In this document: piece after piece, positions 15,860 to 23,801 of the stretch
How the letters are laid out: each line of letters opens with the position of its first letter
How positions within the stretch are numbered: position 1 is the first letter of the stretch
Assembly (NCBI GenBank): GCA_029288615.1
Contig: JARIGV010000015.1
Coordinates: 1-37,593 of the forward strand
Direction: 5' to 3'
Source of the DNA: Candidatus Tayloriibacteriota bacterium
GTDB taxonomy: Bacteria; Patescibacteriota; Minisyncoccia; Phycocordibacterales; CAIRYW01
DNA: 37,593 nucleotides
Position numbers and translations under genes: made by a program
Notes under the pieces: generated by a model
The model's input: the letters and a program-made list of their open reading frames with translations, nothing else
What the model was told of the DNA's origin: nothing
Database searches by the model: none

Positions 15860-18553
15860 ATGCCACCATTTGGAAATTTCACAACAAAAGCAAAAGAAAC
15901 CATACGGAAAGCGCATGAACTTGCGATAGAGAGGGGACAAAACCATGTGAACCCGCTCCATCTTTTGGCTGCGCTTCTTCTTCAGGATGAGAGTATGGTT
16001 GCATCAATTCTCGATAAGCTCGAGGTAGATTCTGTGCTTCTTACAGATTCACTCTTCGATGCGCTTGAAGGGCCAGAGACAGCTCAGGTTCTTTCTTCTT
16101 CATATCAGATTTATCTTACGCCAGAGCTTGCTTCAATTATTGAAACTTCAGGAAAAATTGCAGCAAACCTCAAGGACGAATTTATTTCAACAGAACATCT
16201 TTTTATCGCCCTTTGTGATGTGCAAAGCACAGCGAAAGAAATGTTGTCGCGATTTAAGATTCAGAAAGATGCTGTGGTGCGTGTTGTCCAAGAACTTAAG
16301 AGTGGAAATGTCATCGATACACCATCACCAAAGAAATTCAAAGCACTCAATAAATACACAAGAAATCTGACAAAGCTCGCAAAGGAAAATAAACTTGATC
16401 CTGTCATTGGGCGAGACACTGAAATTGCACGAGTTGTGCAGATTCTTTCAAGACGAACAAAAAATAATCCAATACTTATCGGTGAAGCTGGAGTCGGTAA
16501 GACTGCGATTATTGAAGGTCTCGCTGGGCGAATTGCAGTAGGAGATGTGCCAGAATCTCTTCGCGATAAAGAACTTGTCTCACTTGATCTCGGGTCGCTT
16601 GTTGCTGGTACAAAATATCGAGGAGAATTTGAAGAGCGTCTCAAAAATATTTTGAAGGATATTGAGAAATCAGAAGGACGAGTCATTCTTTTTATTGATG
16701 AAATTCACACTATTGTTGGAGCTGGAGCTGCTGAAGGATCTCTTGATGCTTCAAATATGCTCAAACCCGCTCTTGCTCGTGGAGAGCTTCGAGCTGTGGG
16801 AGCGACAACTCTTCGCGAATATCAGAAACATATTGAGAAAGACCCAGCTCTTACACGACGTTTCCAGCCTGTATATGTCTCAGAGCCTTCTACAGAAGAT
16901 GCTATAGCAATTCTTCGAGGTCTTAAAGACAAATATGAGCTTTACCATGGTGTTCGTATCACAGATGATGCGATCGTTGCCGCGGTAAATCTCTCGTCTC
17001 GCTACATAACAGAGCGATTTCTTCCTGACAAAGCCGTGGATCTTATCGATGAATCTGCGTCATCTCTTAAAATTTCACTTGAGAACAAGCCACCAATGCT
17101 TGAGGAGGCTCACAGAAAAATAATGCGTCTTGAAATTGAGAAAGAAGCACTTCGTAAAGAAAGTGAGAGCAGTAAGACTGCAAAAGAGCGAGTAAAAGAA
17201 ATCGAACAACAGATCGCAGATCTTCATGAAGAAACCTCGGAGCTTGAACTTAAATGGAAAAACGAAAAAGAAATTCTCTCAGATATCAAAGCGATTAAAA
17301 AGCAGCTCGAACATCTTCGTATTGAAGCTGATAATGCTGAGATGCAAGTAGATCTCGCAAAGGCTGCAGAGATTCGTTATGGAAGGATTCCAAATCTTAC
17401 AAAAGATCTTGATAATAAAAACAAGAAACTCAAAAAACTCCAGAGCTCACGAAGAATCCTTAAAGAGGAGATTACAGAAAGCGATATTGCTGATGTTGTC
17501 TCACGTTGGACAGGAATTCCGGTGTCACGAATGCTCGAACACGAGGCTCAAAAACTTGCTCGCATGGAAGAAGTCCTAGAGAAACGTGTTGTTGGTCAAA
17601 ATAATGCTGTAAAAACGATTTCAGACACGATAAAGAGAAGTCGTGCAGGTATTGGAGATCCAAACAGACCAATCGGCTCATTCCTTTTTCTAGGACCTAC
17701 AGGAGTAGGAAAGACTGAACTTACAAAAGCACTCGCAGAATTTCTTTTCGATGACGACAAAGCACTTGTTCGCGTCGACATGTCGGAATTTATGGAGAAA
17801 CATGCAGTGTCGAAGATCATTGGTGCTCCACCTGGATATGTTGGATATGAAGAAGGTGGAAATCTTACAGAACTCATTCGACATCGACCATATTCAGTCG
17901 TGCTTTTCGACGAGATCGAAAAGGCGCATCCAGAAGTTTTCAACATTCTACTTCAGGTTCTCGACAACGGACGTCTTACAGATGCAAAAGGCCGCACAGT
18001 AAACTTCAAAAACACCGTCATCATTCTTACGTCAAACATTGGTGCACAGTATATTGACCGCATGCAGAAGGTTGGATTCTCACATAATGAAACTGAAAGA
18101 GAGAATTATGAGGATGCGAAGAAAAAAGTTTCTGAGTCTCTTAAGGAATATTTCCGACCAGAATTCTTGAACCGTCTTGATGACATCATCATCTTCGATA
18201 TTCTTTCACCAGAAAATATTCGAAATATCGTTAACATTCAGGTAGAGATGGTTCGTGAGCGTCTCGCAGGAAAAGAAATTTCTCTCGACCTTTCTTCTGA
18301 GGTCTACGATTATCTTGCGAAGGAAGGATATAATCCGCAGTATGGTGCACGACCTTTGAAGAGATTGATTCAGAATAAGATTCTCAATCCCGTTGCACAT
18401 CTCATTATCACAAAGGGTGTGGTAAAGGGAGGAGTGGTAACGGTTGGACTTAAAAACAATGAACTTACTTTCGATGTAAAAAAGGGAAGAAAGGGAAGCA
18501 TTATTGTGGATAAGGGAATTGTGTCGGAAAGTCAGACACATTCAGCTAAGTAA
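15860..18553 (+). CDS. ClpB/ClpC-type AAA+ ATPase (two NBDs, long coiled-coil M domain)
   Basis: Two Walker A motifs ([16 protein letters not shown]), ClpB-like M domain, [13 protein letters not shown] loop after sensor region. Confidence 0.95.
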   Translation: MPPFGNFTTKAKETIRKAHELAIERGQNHVNPLHLLAALLLQDESMVASILDKLEVDSVLLTDSLFDALEGPETAQVLSSSYQIYLTPELASIIETSGKIAANLKDEFISTEHLFIALCDVQSTAKEMLSRFKIQKDAVVRVVQELKSGNVIDTPSPKKFKALNKYTRNLTKLAKENKLDPVIGRDTEIARVVQILSRRTKNNPILIGEAGVGKTAIIEGLAGRIAVGDVPESLRDKELVSLDLGSLVAGTKYRGEFEERLKNILKDIEKSEGRVILFIDEIHTIVGAGAAEGSLDASNMLKPALARGELRAVGATTLREYQKHIEKDPALTRRFQPVYVSEPSTEDAIAILRGLKDKYELYHGVRITDDAIVAAVNLSSRYITERFLPDKAVDLIDESASSLKISLENKPPMLEEAHRKIMRLEIEKEALRKESESSKTAKERVKEIEQQIADLHEETSELELKWKNEKEILSDIKAIKKQLEHLRIEADNAEMQVDLAKAAEIRYGRIPNLTKDLDNKNKKLKKLQSSRRILKEEITESDIADVVSRWTGIPVSRMLEHEAQKLARMEEVLEKRVVGQNNAVKTISDTIKRSRAGIGDPNRPIGSFLFLGPTGVGKTELTKALAEFLFDDDKALVRVDMSEFMEKHAVSKIIGAPPGYVGYEEGGNLTELIRHRPYSVVLFDEIEKAHPEVFNILLQVLDNGRLTDAKGRTVNFKNTVIILTSNIGAQYIDRMQKVGFSHNETERENYEDAKKKVSESLKEYFRPEFLNRLDDIIIFDILSPENIRNIVNIQVEMVRERLAGKEISLDLSSEVYDYLAKEGYNPQYGARPLKRLIQNKILNPVAHLIITKGVVKGGVVTVGLKNNELTFDVKKGRKGSIIVDKGIVSESQTHSAK

Positions 18554-18562
18554 ATTAAATAC

Positions 18563-18591
18563 AAAAGCCGCAGCCATTGGCTGCGGCTTTT
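18563..18591 (+). terminator. Rho-independent terminator after Clp gene
   Basis: AAAAGCCGCAGCC-ATT-GGCTGCGGCTTTT. Confidence 0.85.
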
Positions 18592-18623
18592 GTTTATGTT
18601 ATCCTGTCTTCTACAACAAATAT

Positions 18624-18710
18624 GCGTCGGTGGCGGAGTGGTCAATCGCAACAGACTGTAAATCTGTCGCCCTCTGGGCTACGAAGGTTCGAATCCTTCC
18701 CGGCGCACCA
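18624..18710 (+). tRNA. tRNA-Tyr(GUA), CCA encoded
   Basis: GCGTCGGTGGCGGAGTGG...CAGACTGTAAATCTG...long variable arm...GGTTCGAATCCTTCCCGGCGCACCA. Confidence 0.93.
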
Positions 18711-18750
18711 CATTTGATTTATTTAAAAACTGTAGTAATATACTGCCACT

Positions 18751-18903
18751 ATGTCACAGGACAATCTTATACAGCTTAAAAACAAGGAAACAGGCGAGGT
18801 GTATTGGTCTCGTCGCAATCGAAAGGCGCCTAAGAAGGTGGAAGTAAAGAAATACAGCGCAAAACTTCGAAAGCACGTAGTTTTCAAGGAATCTAAGAAA
18901 TAA
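18751..18903 (+). CDS. rpmG: 50S ribosomal protein L33 (absent from the ORF track)
   Basis: MSQDNLIQLKNKETGEVYWSRRNRKAPKKVEVKKYSAKLRKHVVFKESKK*; TATACT 6 nt before ATG. Confidence 0.88.
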   Translation: MSQDNLIQLKNKETGEVYWSRRNRKAPKKVEVKKYSAKLRKHVVFKESKK

Positions 18904-18910
18904 ACAATAT

Positions 18911-18936
18911 AAAAGACCGGCGAAAGCCGGTCTTTT
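18911..18936 (+). terminator. Rho-independent terminator after rpmG
   Basis: AAAAGACCGGC-GAAA-GCCGGTCTTTT. Confidence 0.88.
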
Positions 18937-18952
18937 GCTATACTTTATGTGA

Positions 18953-19132
18953 ATGAAATACTTGTTCCTCCCCATGCTTTTTCTTCCATTTTTAGGATGC
19001 GAAAATGTTGGTGAATTTCAGAGACATCTTCCTGAAACTCTGCAAACTATGGATAAGTTAAACGCTGGACTTCAAAAGATGGCAGATAATATGAAAGAAA
19101 AAGAAACAGCTTCCGTTAAAGCCCAAGAGTGA
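18953..19132 (+). CDS. small putative lipoprotein (59 aa)
   Basis: MKYLFLPMLFLPFLGCENVGEFQRHLPETLQTMDKLNAGLQKMADNMKEKETASVKAQE*; lipobox LPFLGC; TATACT 8 nt before ATG. Confidence 0.6.
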   Translation: MKYLFLPMLFLPFLGCENVGEFQRHLPETLQTMDKLNAGLQKMADNMKEKETASVKAQE

Positions 19133-19182
19133 TAATAATTTACTCATGGGCTAATTTTTGATATTGTGTCCACACAACAAAC

Positions 19183-19253
19183 GGGCGATTAGTTAAATGG
19201 CATAACTACGGTCTCCAAAACCGTCGTCGTAGGTTCGATTCCTACATCGCCCG
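19183..19253 (+). tRNA. tRNA-Trp(CCA)
   Basis: GGGCGATTAGTTAAATGGCATAAC...ACGGT-CTCCAAA-ACCGT...GTAGGTTCGATTCCTACATCGCCCG. Confidence 0.94.
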
Positions 19254-19254
19254 C

Positions 19255-19300
19255 AATGATTTGCAAGAAAGCCTAAACGGTTTTCGCGCAAATAATCATT
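19255..19300 (+). repeat. hairpin immediately 3' of tRNA-Trp (part of tRNA-associated element)
   Basis: AATGATTTGC..GCAAATAATCATT outer stem with inner GAAAGCC-TAAAC-GGTTTTC. Confidence 0.7.
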
Positions 19301-19310
19301 TCGTAGTGAT

Positions 19311-19394
19311 GTGGGAATCGAAAGGCGCAGGCCGACGGGCCGAGCCGGAGTCGCACAAAATTTCAGCAGAAATTTATGTGTGACCGATTCCTAC
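19311..19394 (+). repeat. 84-nt structured tRNA-associated element, copy B (3' of tRNA-Trp)
   Basis: GTGGGAATCG-AAA-GGCGCAGGCCGACGGGCCGAGCC-GGA-GTCGCACAAAATTTCAGCAGAAATTTATGTGTGAC-CGATTCCTAC. Confidence 0.87.
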
Positions 19395-19444
19395 ATTTGA
19401 GTCGAAGGAGATTCCTACACTGCCAACCACTACCCCATCCATAT

Positions 19445-19472
19445 TTGACATATACATATATTATGCTATAAT
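19445..19472 (+). promoter_or_regulatory. consensus sigma70 promoter
   Basis: TTGACA - 16 nt - TATAAT; predicted TSS coincides with ATG at 19480. Confidence 0.85.
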
Positions 19473-19479
19473 ATACTCA

Positions 19480-19644
19480 ATGAATACTCGTTCTACCCAA
19501 CGCCGTCAATCGCAGCCGACTCAATCGTGGATGTCCGTACCAACTACGGCTTTCCGCAATGATCCGGCTCTCCAGCCACAAGCTCGCCGCGAGGTTCGCC
19601 TCACGAGCTTCCAGCTTGGCAAGAGCCAGCACCGGACAAACTAA
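19480..19644 (+). CDS. small Gln/Arg/Ser-rich hypothetical protein (54 aa)
   Basis: MNTRSTQRRQSQPTQSWMSVPTTAFRNDPALQPQARREVRLTSFQLGKSQHRTN*; consensus promoter directly upstream and strong terminator downstream. Confidence 0.65.
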   Translation: MNTRSTQRRQSQPTQSWMSVPTTAFRNDPALQPQARREVRLTSFQLGKSQHRTN

Positions 19645-19665
19645 ACGGCGACATCCATATTCAAA

Positions 19666-19699
19666 ACGACCTTCCGAAACTCTGGTTTCGGAAGGTCGT
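19666..19699 (+). terminator. Rho-independent terminator of 54-aa gene
   Basis: Perfect 15-bp stem ACGACCTTCCGAAAC-TCTG-GTTTCGGAAGGTCGT. Confidence 0.75.
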
Positions 19700-19705
19700 T
19701 CGCTT

Positions 19706-20593
19706 TTATTGAAGAAATTTTTTTACCTCACTAAAAATTTTCTTATTTGTCGGTTTGAACCATTTTATATTTTTGTCTCGTTTAAACCATGTCATCTGTC
19801 TTTTTGCATAGTGCCAGATCTTCGTATTTAATTTTGTGATCATTTCTTCTTTTGTGATTTTCTTTTGAAGATAGAGGGCAAGATATCTATACTCAAGACC
19901 TAACTCGTCCATTCTTTTCCATGAAACGCTATTTGCATGAAGCTTTTCTGCTTCGCGAAGCATTCCCATTTTAATTCGCTTCACAAGGCGATCATGAATT
20001 CTTTTTTGAATAATTTCTTTTCGGAAGCAAACTCCAATTTTAAGCACTTCATATTTTGACTCCGTTTTTATTTCTGGAACCTTGCCGAGAGCTTTGACAA
20101 TTTCGATTGCGCGAATGAGTCGTACTTTATTATTCTGATCGATCGTTTGGGCTCGTTTTGAATCAAATTTTAAAAGCTCTTTAAAAAGGGAAGCTGCAGA
20201 TTTTTTCTCAAGTGATTTCCTAAGTTTTGAATTTGGCGGAACTTCAGGAAAAACATTCCCACTGACAAGTGCGTCTATATAAAAACCTGTTCCACCACAA
20301 ATGATTGGAGTTTTATTTTTGTTTAAAATCTTTTGAATTGCTTTTTCTCCATGCTTTTGAAAATCGGAAACACTGAATTTTTTCTTTGGACCCACAACAT
20401 CAAGAAGATAGTGAGGAATACCTTTCATTTCTTTTTTTGTGATCTTTCCTGTGCCAATATCGAGTCTTTTATACACTTGTCGTGAATCAGCCGAAATAAC
20501 CTCACCTCCAATTTTTTTGGCGATGTCTACCGCAAGATCGCTCTTTCCGGAGGCGGTTGGGCCGCAGATAACAATAATTTTCGGCTTGTTCAT
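19706..20593 (-). CDS. miaA: tRNA dimethylallyltransferase
   Basis: IIVICGPTASGKSDLAVDIAKKIGGEVISADSRQVYKRLDIGTGK, GGTGFYIDAL, KRQMTWFKRD. Confidence 0.95.
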   Translation of the reverse strand: MNKPKIIVICGPTASGKSDLAVDIAKKIGGEVISADSRQVYKRLDIGTGKITKKEMKGIPHYLLDVVGPKKKFSVSDFQKHGEKAIQKILNKNKTPIICGGTGFYIDALVSGNVFPEVPPNSKLRKSLEKKSAASLFKELLKFDSKRAQTIDQNNKVRLIRAIEIVKALGKVPEIKTESKYEVLKIGVCFRKEIIQKRIHDRLVKRIKMGMLREAEKLHANSVSWKRMDELGLEYRYLALYLQKKITKEEMITKLNTKIWHYAKRQMTWFKRDKNIKWFKPTNKKIFSEVKKFLQ

Positions 20594-20657
20594 GGCCGCT
20601 TTATAGCACTTCTTTATAATAAAGTTAAGTAAATAAAATTGCGCCTTTACGGGGCGC

Positions 20658-21506
20658 TTATTCTCCAGTTGGGTTTTTTGCTACCCATGTGTACTCATTT
20701 GCAATGTCCATTCCTCTTCTTCTTTCGATTTCATCCATCACCACATCAACCACTTCCTCTGATGGATGCCAGACTTTTATAAGCCCGAAGCTCTTAATAA
20801 TGGCGAAAGCTTTTCCGAAAGTTTTGTAGGACTGATCAATGCAAAGCTTGTAGAGCTCGTACGCTACCCATGAATGCGTTGCCAGAAGACTCTGTACCTT
20901 ATCACGAATTGAGGCATGTGGATCGTTCCGCGAATCATAATGCGCGGTTTTTGCCGCATGCTGAGGCAACTCGAAGGTCACACTCATATCGCTTTTCGGG
21001 ATGCTTATCTCGCGGATGCTTTCACTGAAGAAAGTGGGAATGTTCTCCCATCTTTTTACTTTAAGACTTTGCGGCACCGGGCGCGTCTCATCTTGTGAAA
21101 TGAAACAACGATTAATGTCGCTAAGTGAAGAAAGTTCCTCAGTGATGCTTCCTGCGAAATGAGTCAGTCTCATATCTTGGCATTTTTTAGCAAAAAGTTT
21201 TCGAGGTGCAAATGTGATGCTATCTTCAGGTAGACCACATCGCTCAAAAAACTCTTGTCGCTTCAGCCATTGGCGCACCCTCACGAAGGTTGTGTGGCTC
21301 GATTCCATGCAAATGACGACTTGAGCATGAAGATCGCTAGTGATATGGTGTAGCGCTCTAACAGCTGCTTCAACTACCATGCCATCTGGCATATCAAACC
21401 ATGCACATGCGTAAGGGGATATTCTGGCTCTTGGAGGGATTATATTTCTGCGTGGATCGAATCCAAAAATGATTGGACTCGAATCAGCGGATCCTTTGAG
21501 GTTCAT
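20658..21506 (-). CDS. hypothetical protein, possible RNase H-like N-terminus
   Basis: 282-aa uninterrupted ORF; IIFGFDPRR...ACAWFDMPDGMVVEAAVRAL..QVVICMESS loosely resembles RuvC/RNase H-like strands. Confidence 0.55.
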   Translation of the reverse strand: MNLKGSADSSPIIFGFDPRRNIIPPRARISPYACAWFDMPDGMVVEAAVRALHHITSDLHAQVVICMESSHTTFVRVRQWLKRQEFFERCGLPEDSITFAPRKLFAKKCQDMRLTHFAGSITEELSSLSDINRCFISQDETRPVPQSLKVKRWENIPTFFSESIREISIPKSDMSVTFELPQHAAKTAHYDSRNDPHASIRDKVQSLLATHSWVAYELYKLCIDQSYKTFGKAFAIIKSFGLIKVWHPSEEVVDVVMDEIERRRGMDIANEYTWVAKNPTGE

Positions 21507-21570
21507 ACTGCATTAGGTGTACTCCTCGGAGTCACTAAAGTCAATTTAGAAAAAGTGTAAAAGTTTTGTG

Positions 21571-21651
21571 TGCCGGAGGTGGGACTCGAACCCACACATC
21601 TTTCGATACACGATTTTGAGTCGTGCGCGGCTACCATTACGCCACTCCGGC
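21571..21651 (-). tRNA. tRNA-Leu(CAA)
   Basis: GCCGGAGTGGCGTAATGGTAGCC...CACGA-CTCAAAA-TCGTG...GTGGGTTCGAGTCCCACCTCCGGCA. Confidence 0.93.
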
Positions 21652-21714
21652 AATGCGCACACTATAACAGAGCAAATAATTTTTTTCCATAAAAAGTTCT
21701 GATACAATAGGCAC

Positions 21715-22695
21715 ATGGAATTTTACAATAACTCGATATTCTGGATTGAAACAGAAAAAATTAAACCAAACCCTTTTCAACCACGAAAAGAATTTGATGA
21801 AGACAGACTTAAAGATTTGGCGATGTCGATTCGACAGTATGGAATTTTGCAGCCCTTGGTAGTAACACGAAAAGAAGTACAAAGAGAAGATGGAACTTTT
21901 TATTCCGTCTATGAACTCATCTCAGGTGAACGTCGACTTCGTGCATCAAAGATTGCAGGATTGTCACAAGTTCCAGCGATCATCAAAACAGGTGATGAGA
22001 CAGATAAGATGAAACTTGAGCTCGCGATCATTGAAAACCTTCAGCGAGAAGATCTTAATCCTGTTGACCGCGCAAAAGCGTTCAAACAGCTTGTTGAAGA
22101 TTTTAAACTCACACACGCAGAAGTTGCAAAGAAAGTAGGGAAGAGTCGTGAATATGTTTCAAACAGTATTCGAATGCTTTTGCTTCCGGAAGAAATCATT
22201 AATGCACTTTCTGAAGGAAAGATTACAGAAGGTCATACACGACCGATCCTCATGCTTATCGATCGCCCTGAAGAGCAGCGTGTTCTTTTCCGCGACATCA
22301 TGAATAAAAAGATGACGGTGCGAGAGGCTGAAGGTGTGGCTCGACGTATTGCATACGAAAAAGTTCGCAAACATAATATTTTTGTTGATCCTGAAACTGT
22401 AGAAATCGAGGAGAAACTCACTGAGGCTCTTGGTACTAGAGTTGTCATCGAAAAGAAGCCAGATGGAGCCGGAAAAATTCACATTGAATATTTCTCAAAC
22501 AACGATCTACACTCGATCTTCGATCTTATAAAGAAAAATTTTGAAGCAAAAGCAGGAATGCTGGCTCCTGTATCAGCGCTTGACTCAAATCTTCCGAAAG
22601 ATGAAACTCATGCGCTCATGGATGATAAACCTGCAGAAGAAGTAAAGCAGGAAGAAGAGGAAGACCTATACAATCTCGATAACTTTTCTGTCTAA
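21715..22695 (+). CDS. parB: ParB/Noc family chromosome partitioning protein
   Basis: IKPNPFQPRKEFDEDRLKDLAMSIRQYGILQPLVV, ELISGERRLRASKIAGL, IIENLQREDLNPVDRAKAF, HAEVAKKVGKSREYVSNSIRMLLLP. Confidence 0.95.
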   Translation: MEFYNNSIFWIETEKIKPNPFQPRKEFDEDRLKDLAMSIRQYGILQPLVVTRKEVQREDGTFYSVYELISGERRLRASKIAGLSQVPAIIKTGDETDKMKLELAIIENLQREDLNPVDRAKAFKQLVEDFKLTHAEVAKKVGKSREYVSNSIRMLLLPEEIINALSEGKITEGHTRPILMLIDRPEEQRVLFRDIMNKKMTVREAEGVARRIAYEKVRKHNIFVDPETVEIEEKLTEALGTRVVIEKKPDGAGKIHIEYFSNNDLHSIFDLIKKNFEAKAGMLAPVSALDSNLPKDETHALMDDKPAEEVKQEEEEDLYNLDNFSV

Positions 22696-22718
22696 TAAAA
22701 AAATGATAGGGTGAGGAC

Positions 22719-22991
22719 ATGAGTTCCTTGAAAAAGAAAAGGAAGAAGAAAACCCTTCTAAGTTATATTATCTATACGGTATACCCTTCATCGACTGAAG
22801 CAGAGCTCCGGAAGGTTTCGGAAAAGATGATCTACAGCGGTGCAACCATGGATTTTTTTTCTGAGCCAGGTTCGCAGGTCTTTCTATCCGAGCAAACCTG
22901 GAAGGAGTATGTAAATGATCAGATTGCTGAGTTACGAACAAAACTTAAGGGGAGGGCATGGCTTCGAATTTGCTTACGACGCTTCAGATAA
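22719..22991 (+). CDS. small basic hypothetical protein
   Basis: 90-aa ORF; stop codon lies within a downstream terminator hairpin. Confidence 0.5.
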   Translation: MSSLKKKRKKKTLLSYIIYTVYPSSTEAELRKVSEKMIYSGATMDFFSEPGSQVFLSEQTWKEYVNDQIAELRTKLKGRAWLRICLRRFR

Positions 22992-23010
22992 TATCTGAAG
23001 CAATTTTATT
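22981..23010 (+). terminator. Rho-independent terminator
   Basis: GCTTCAGATAATATCTGAAGC followed by AATTTTATTT. Confidence 0.7.
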
Positions 23011-23064
23011 TATAAGTGACAGAAAAGCTCTACCTTTACGTCTACGTAGGAAACAGTTCTTACT

Positions 23065-23424
23065 ATGAAAAGACAACTTATTTCTGGCGTAGTTCTTATC
23101 GTTGTGCTCCTGTTGGGTACGATAACTCTCTGGGAAATGAACGGTAATCGTCTCGTGGTGCTTGATGCGCTGCGCATTTATCCAAAGCCTGGACTCTACA
23201 AGGTGTCACAGGCCGTCGGACCGCAAGGCAACATCGTACGCACTGAGCTCATGCGGCTCGATGCCGACAATCAAAGCCAAGAAACTCTCGCGGTCAAAAG
23301 ATACCTCGAGATTACAACGAACGAAAAGTTCGATGGCTTTGTCACAGTCGATAAATTTGGCGCTACGCGCTGGTCACTCGACAAGAACACGGCATTAGCT
23401 GATTACGCAGACGGAAGCAAATAA
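23065..23424 (+). CDS. hypothetical secreted/membrane-anchored protein
   Basis: 119 aa, N-terminal TM VVLIVVLLLGTITLW; followed by a terminator. Confidence 0.6.
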   Translation: MKRQLISGVVLIVVLLLGTITLWEMNGNRLVVLDALRIYPKPGLYKVSQAVGPQGNIVRTELMRLDADNQSQETLAVKRYLEITTNEKFDGFVTVDKFGATRWSLDKNTALADYADGSK

Positions 23425-23425
23425 C

Positions 23426-23450
23426 TCCACCTTCGGGTGGAATTTTTTTT
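23426..23450 (+). terminator. Rho-independent terminator
   Basis: TCCACC-TTCG-GGTGGA followed by ATTTTTTTT. Confidence 0.8.
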
Positions 23451-23482
23451 GCATAAAATAATTTTGTATGTAGAATTCTTAT

Positions 23483-23764
23483 ATGCTTTGTTCTGTCCAC
23501 TACGAAGTACGCCTTCTGGGTGTTGTGCCTGAATTTTGGGAATTACGTCCGCTTCAGTCGCCGCCAAGCAAGGATAGCCCCCAAATTTGCTTTTCCTCGA
23601 TGACCTTTTCTAAAAACAAGAATGTAGAGTCGGACGGAAAAGTTGTTATCGACCATATGCGCATTTATGGCAAACCGACTCTTGAAAAATGCAGGAGCAT
23701 TATTGCAGAAATTACAGGTCTGCCGCATAAAGATGTAATTTTATATGCGTATTGTGATGACTAG
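23483..23764 (+). CDS. small hypothetical protein
   Basis: 93-aa ORF; TAGAAT 6 nt before ATG. Confidence 0.5.
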   Translation: MLCSVHYEVRLLGVVPEFWELRPLQSPPSKDSPQICFSSMTFSKNKNVESDGKVVIDHMRIYGKPTLEKCRSIIAEITGLPHKDVILYAYCDD

Positions 23765-23801
23765 TACAGCGCCCTCAAGGAGGGTATTTTTATTTCTCAA
23801 T

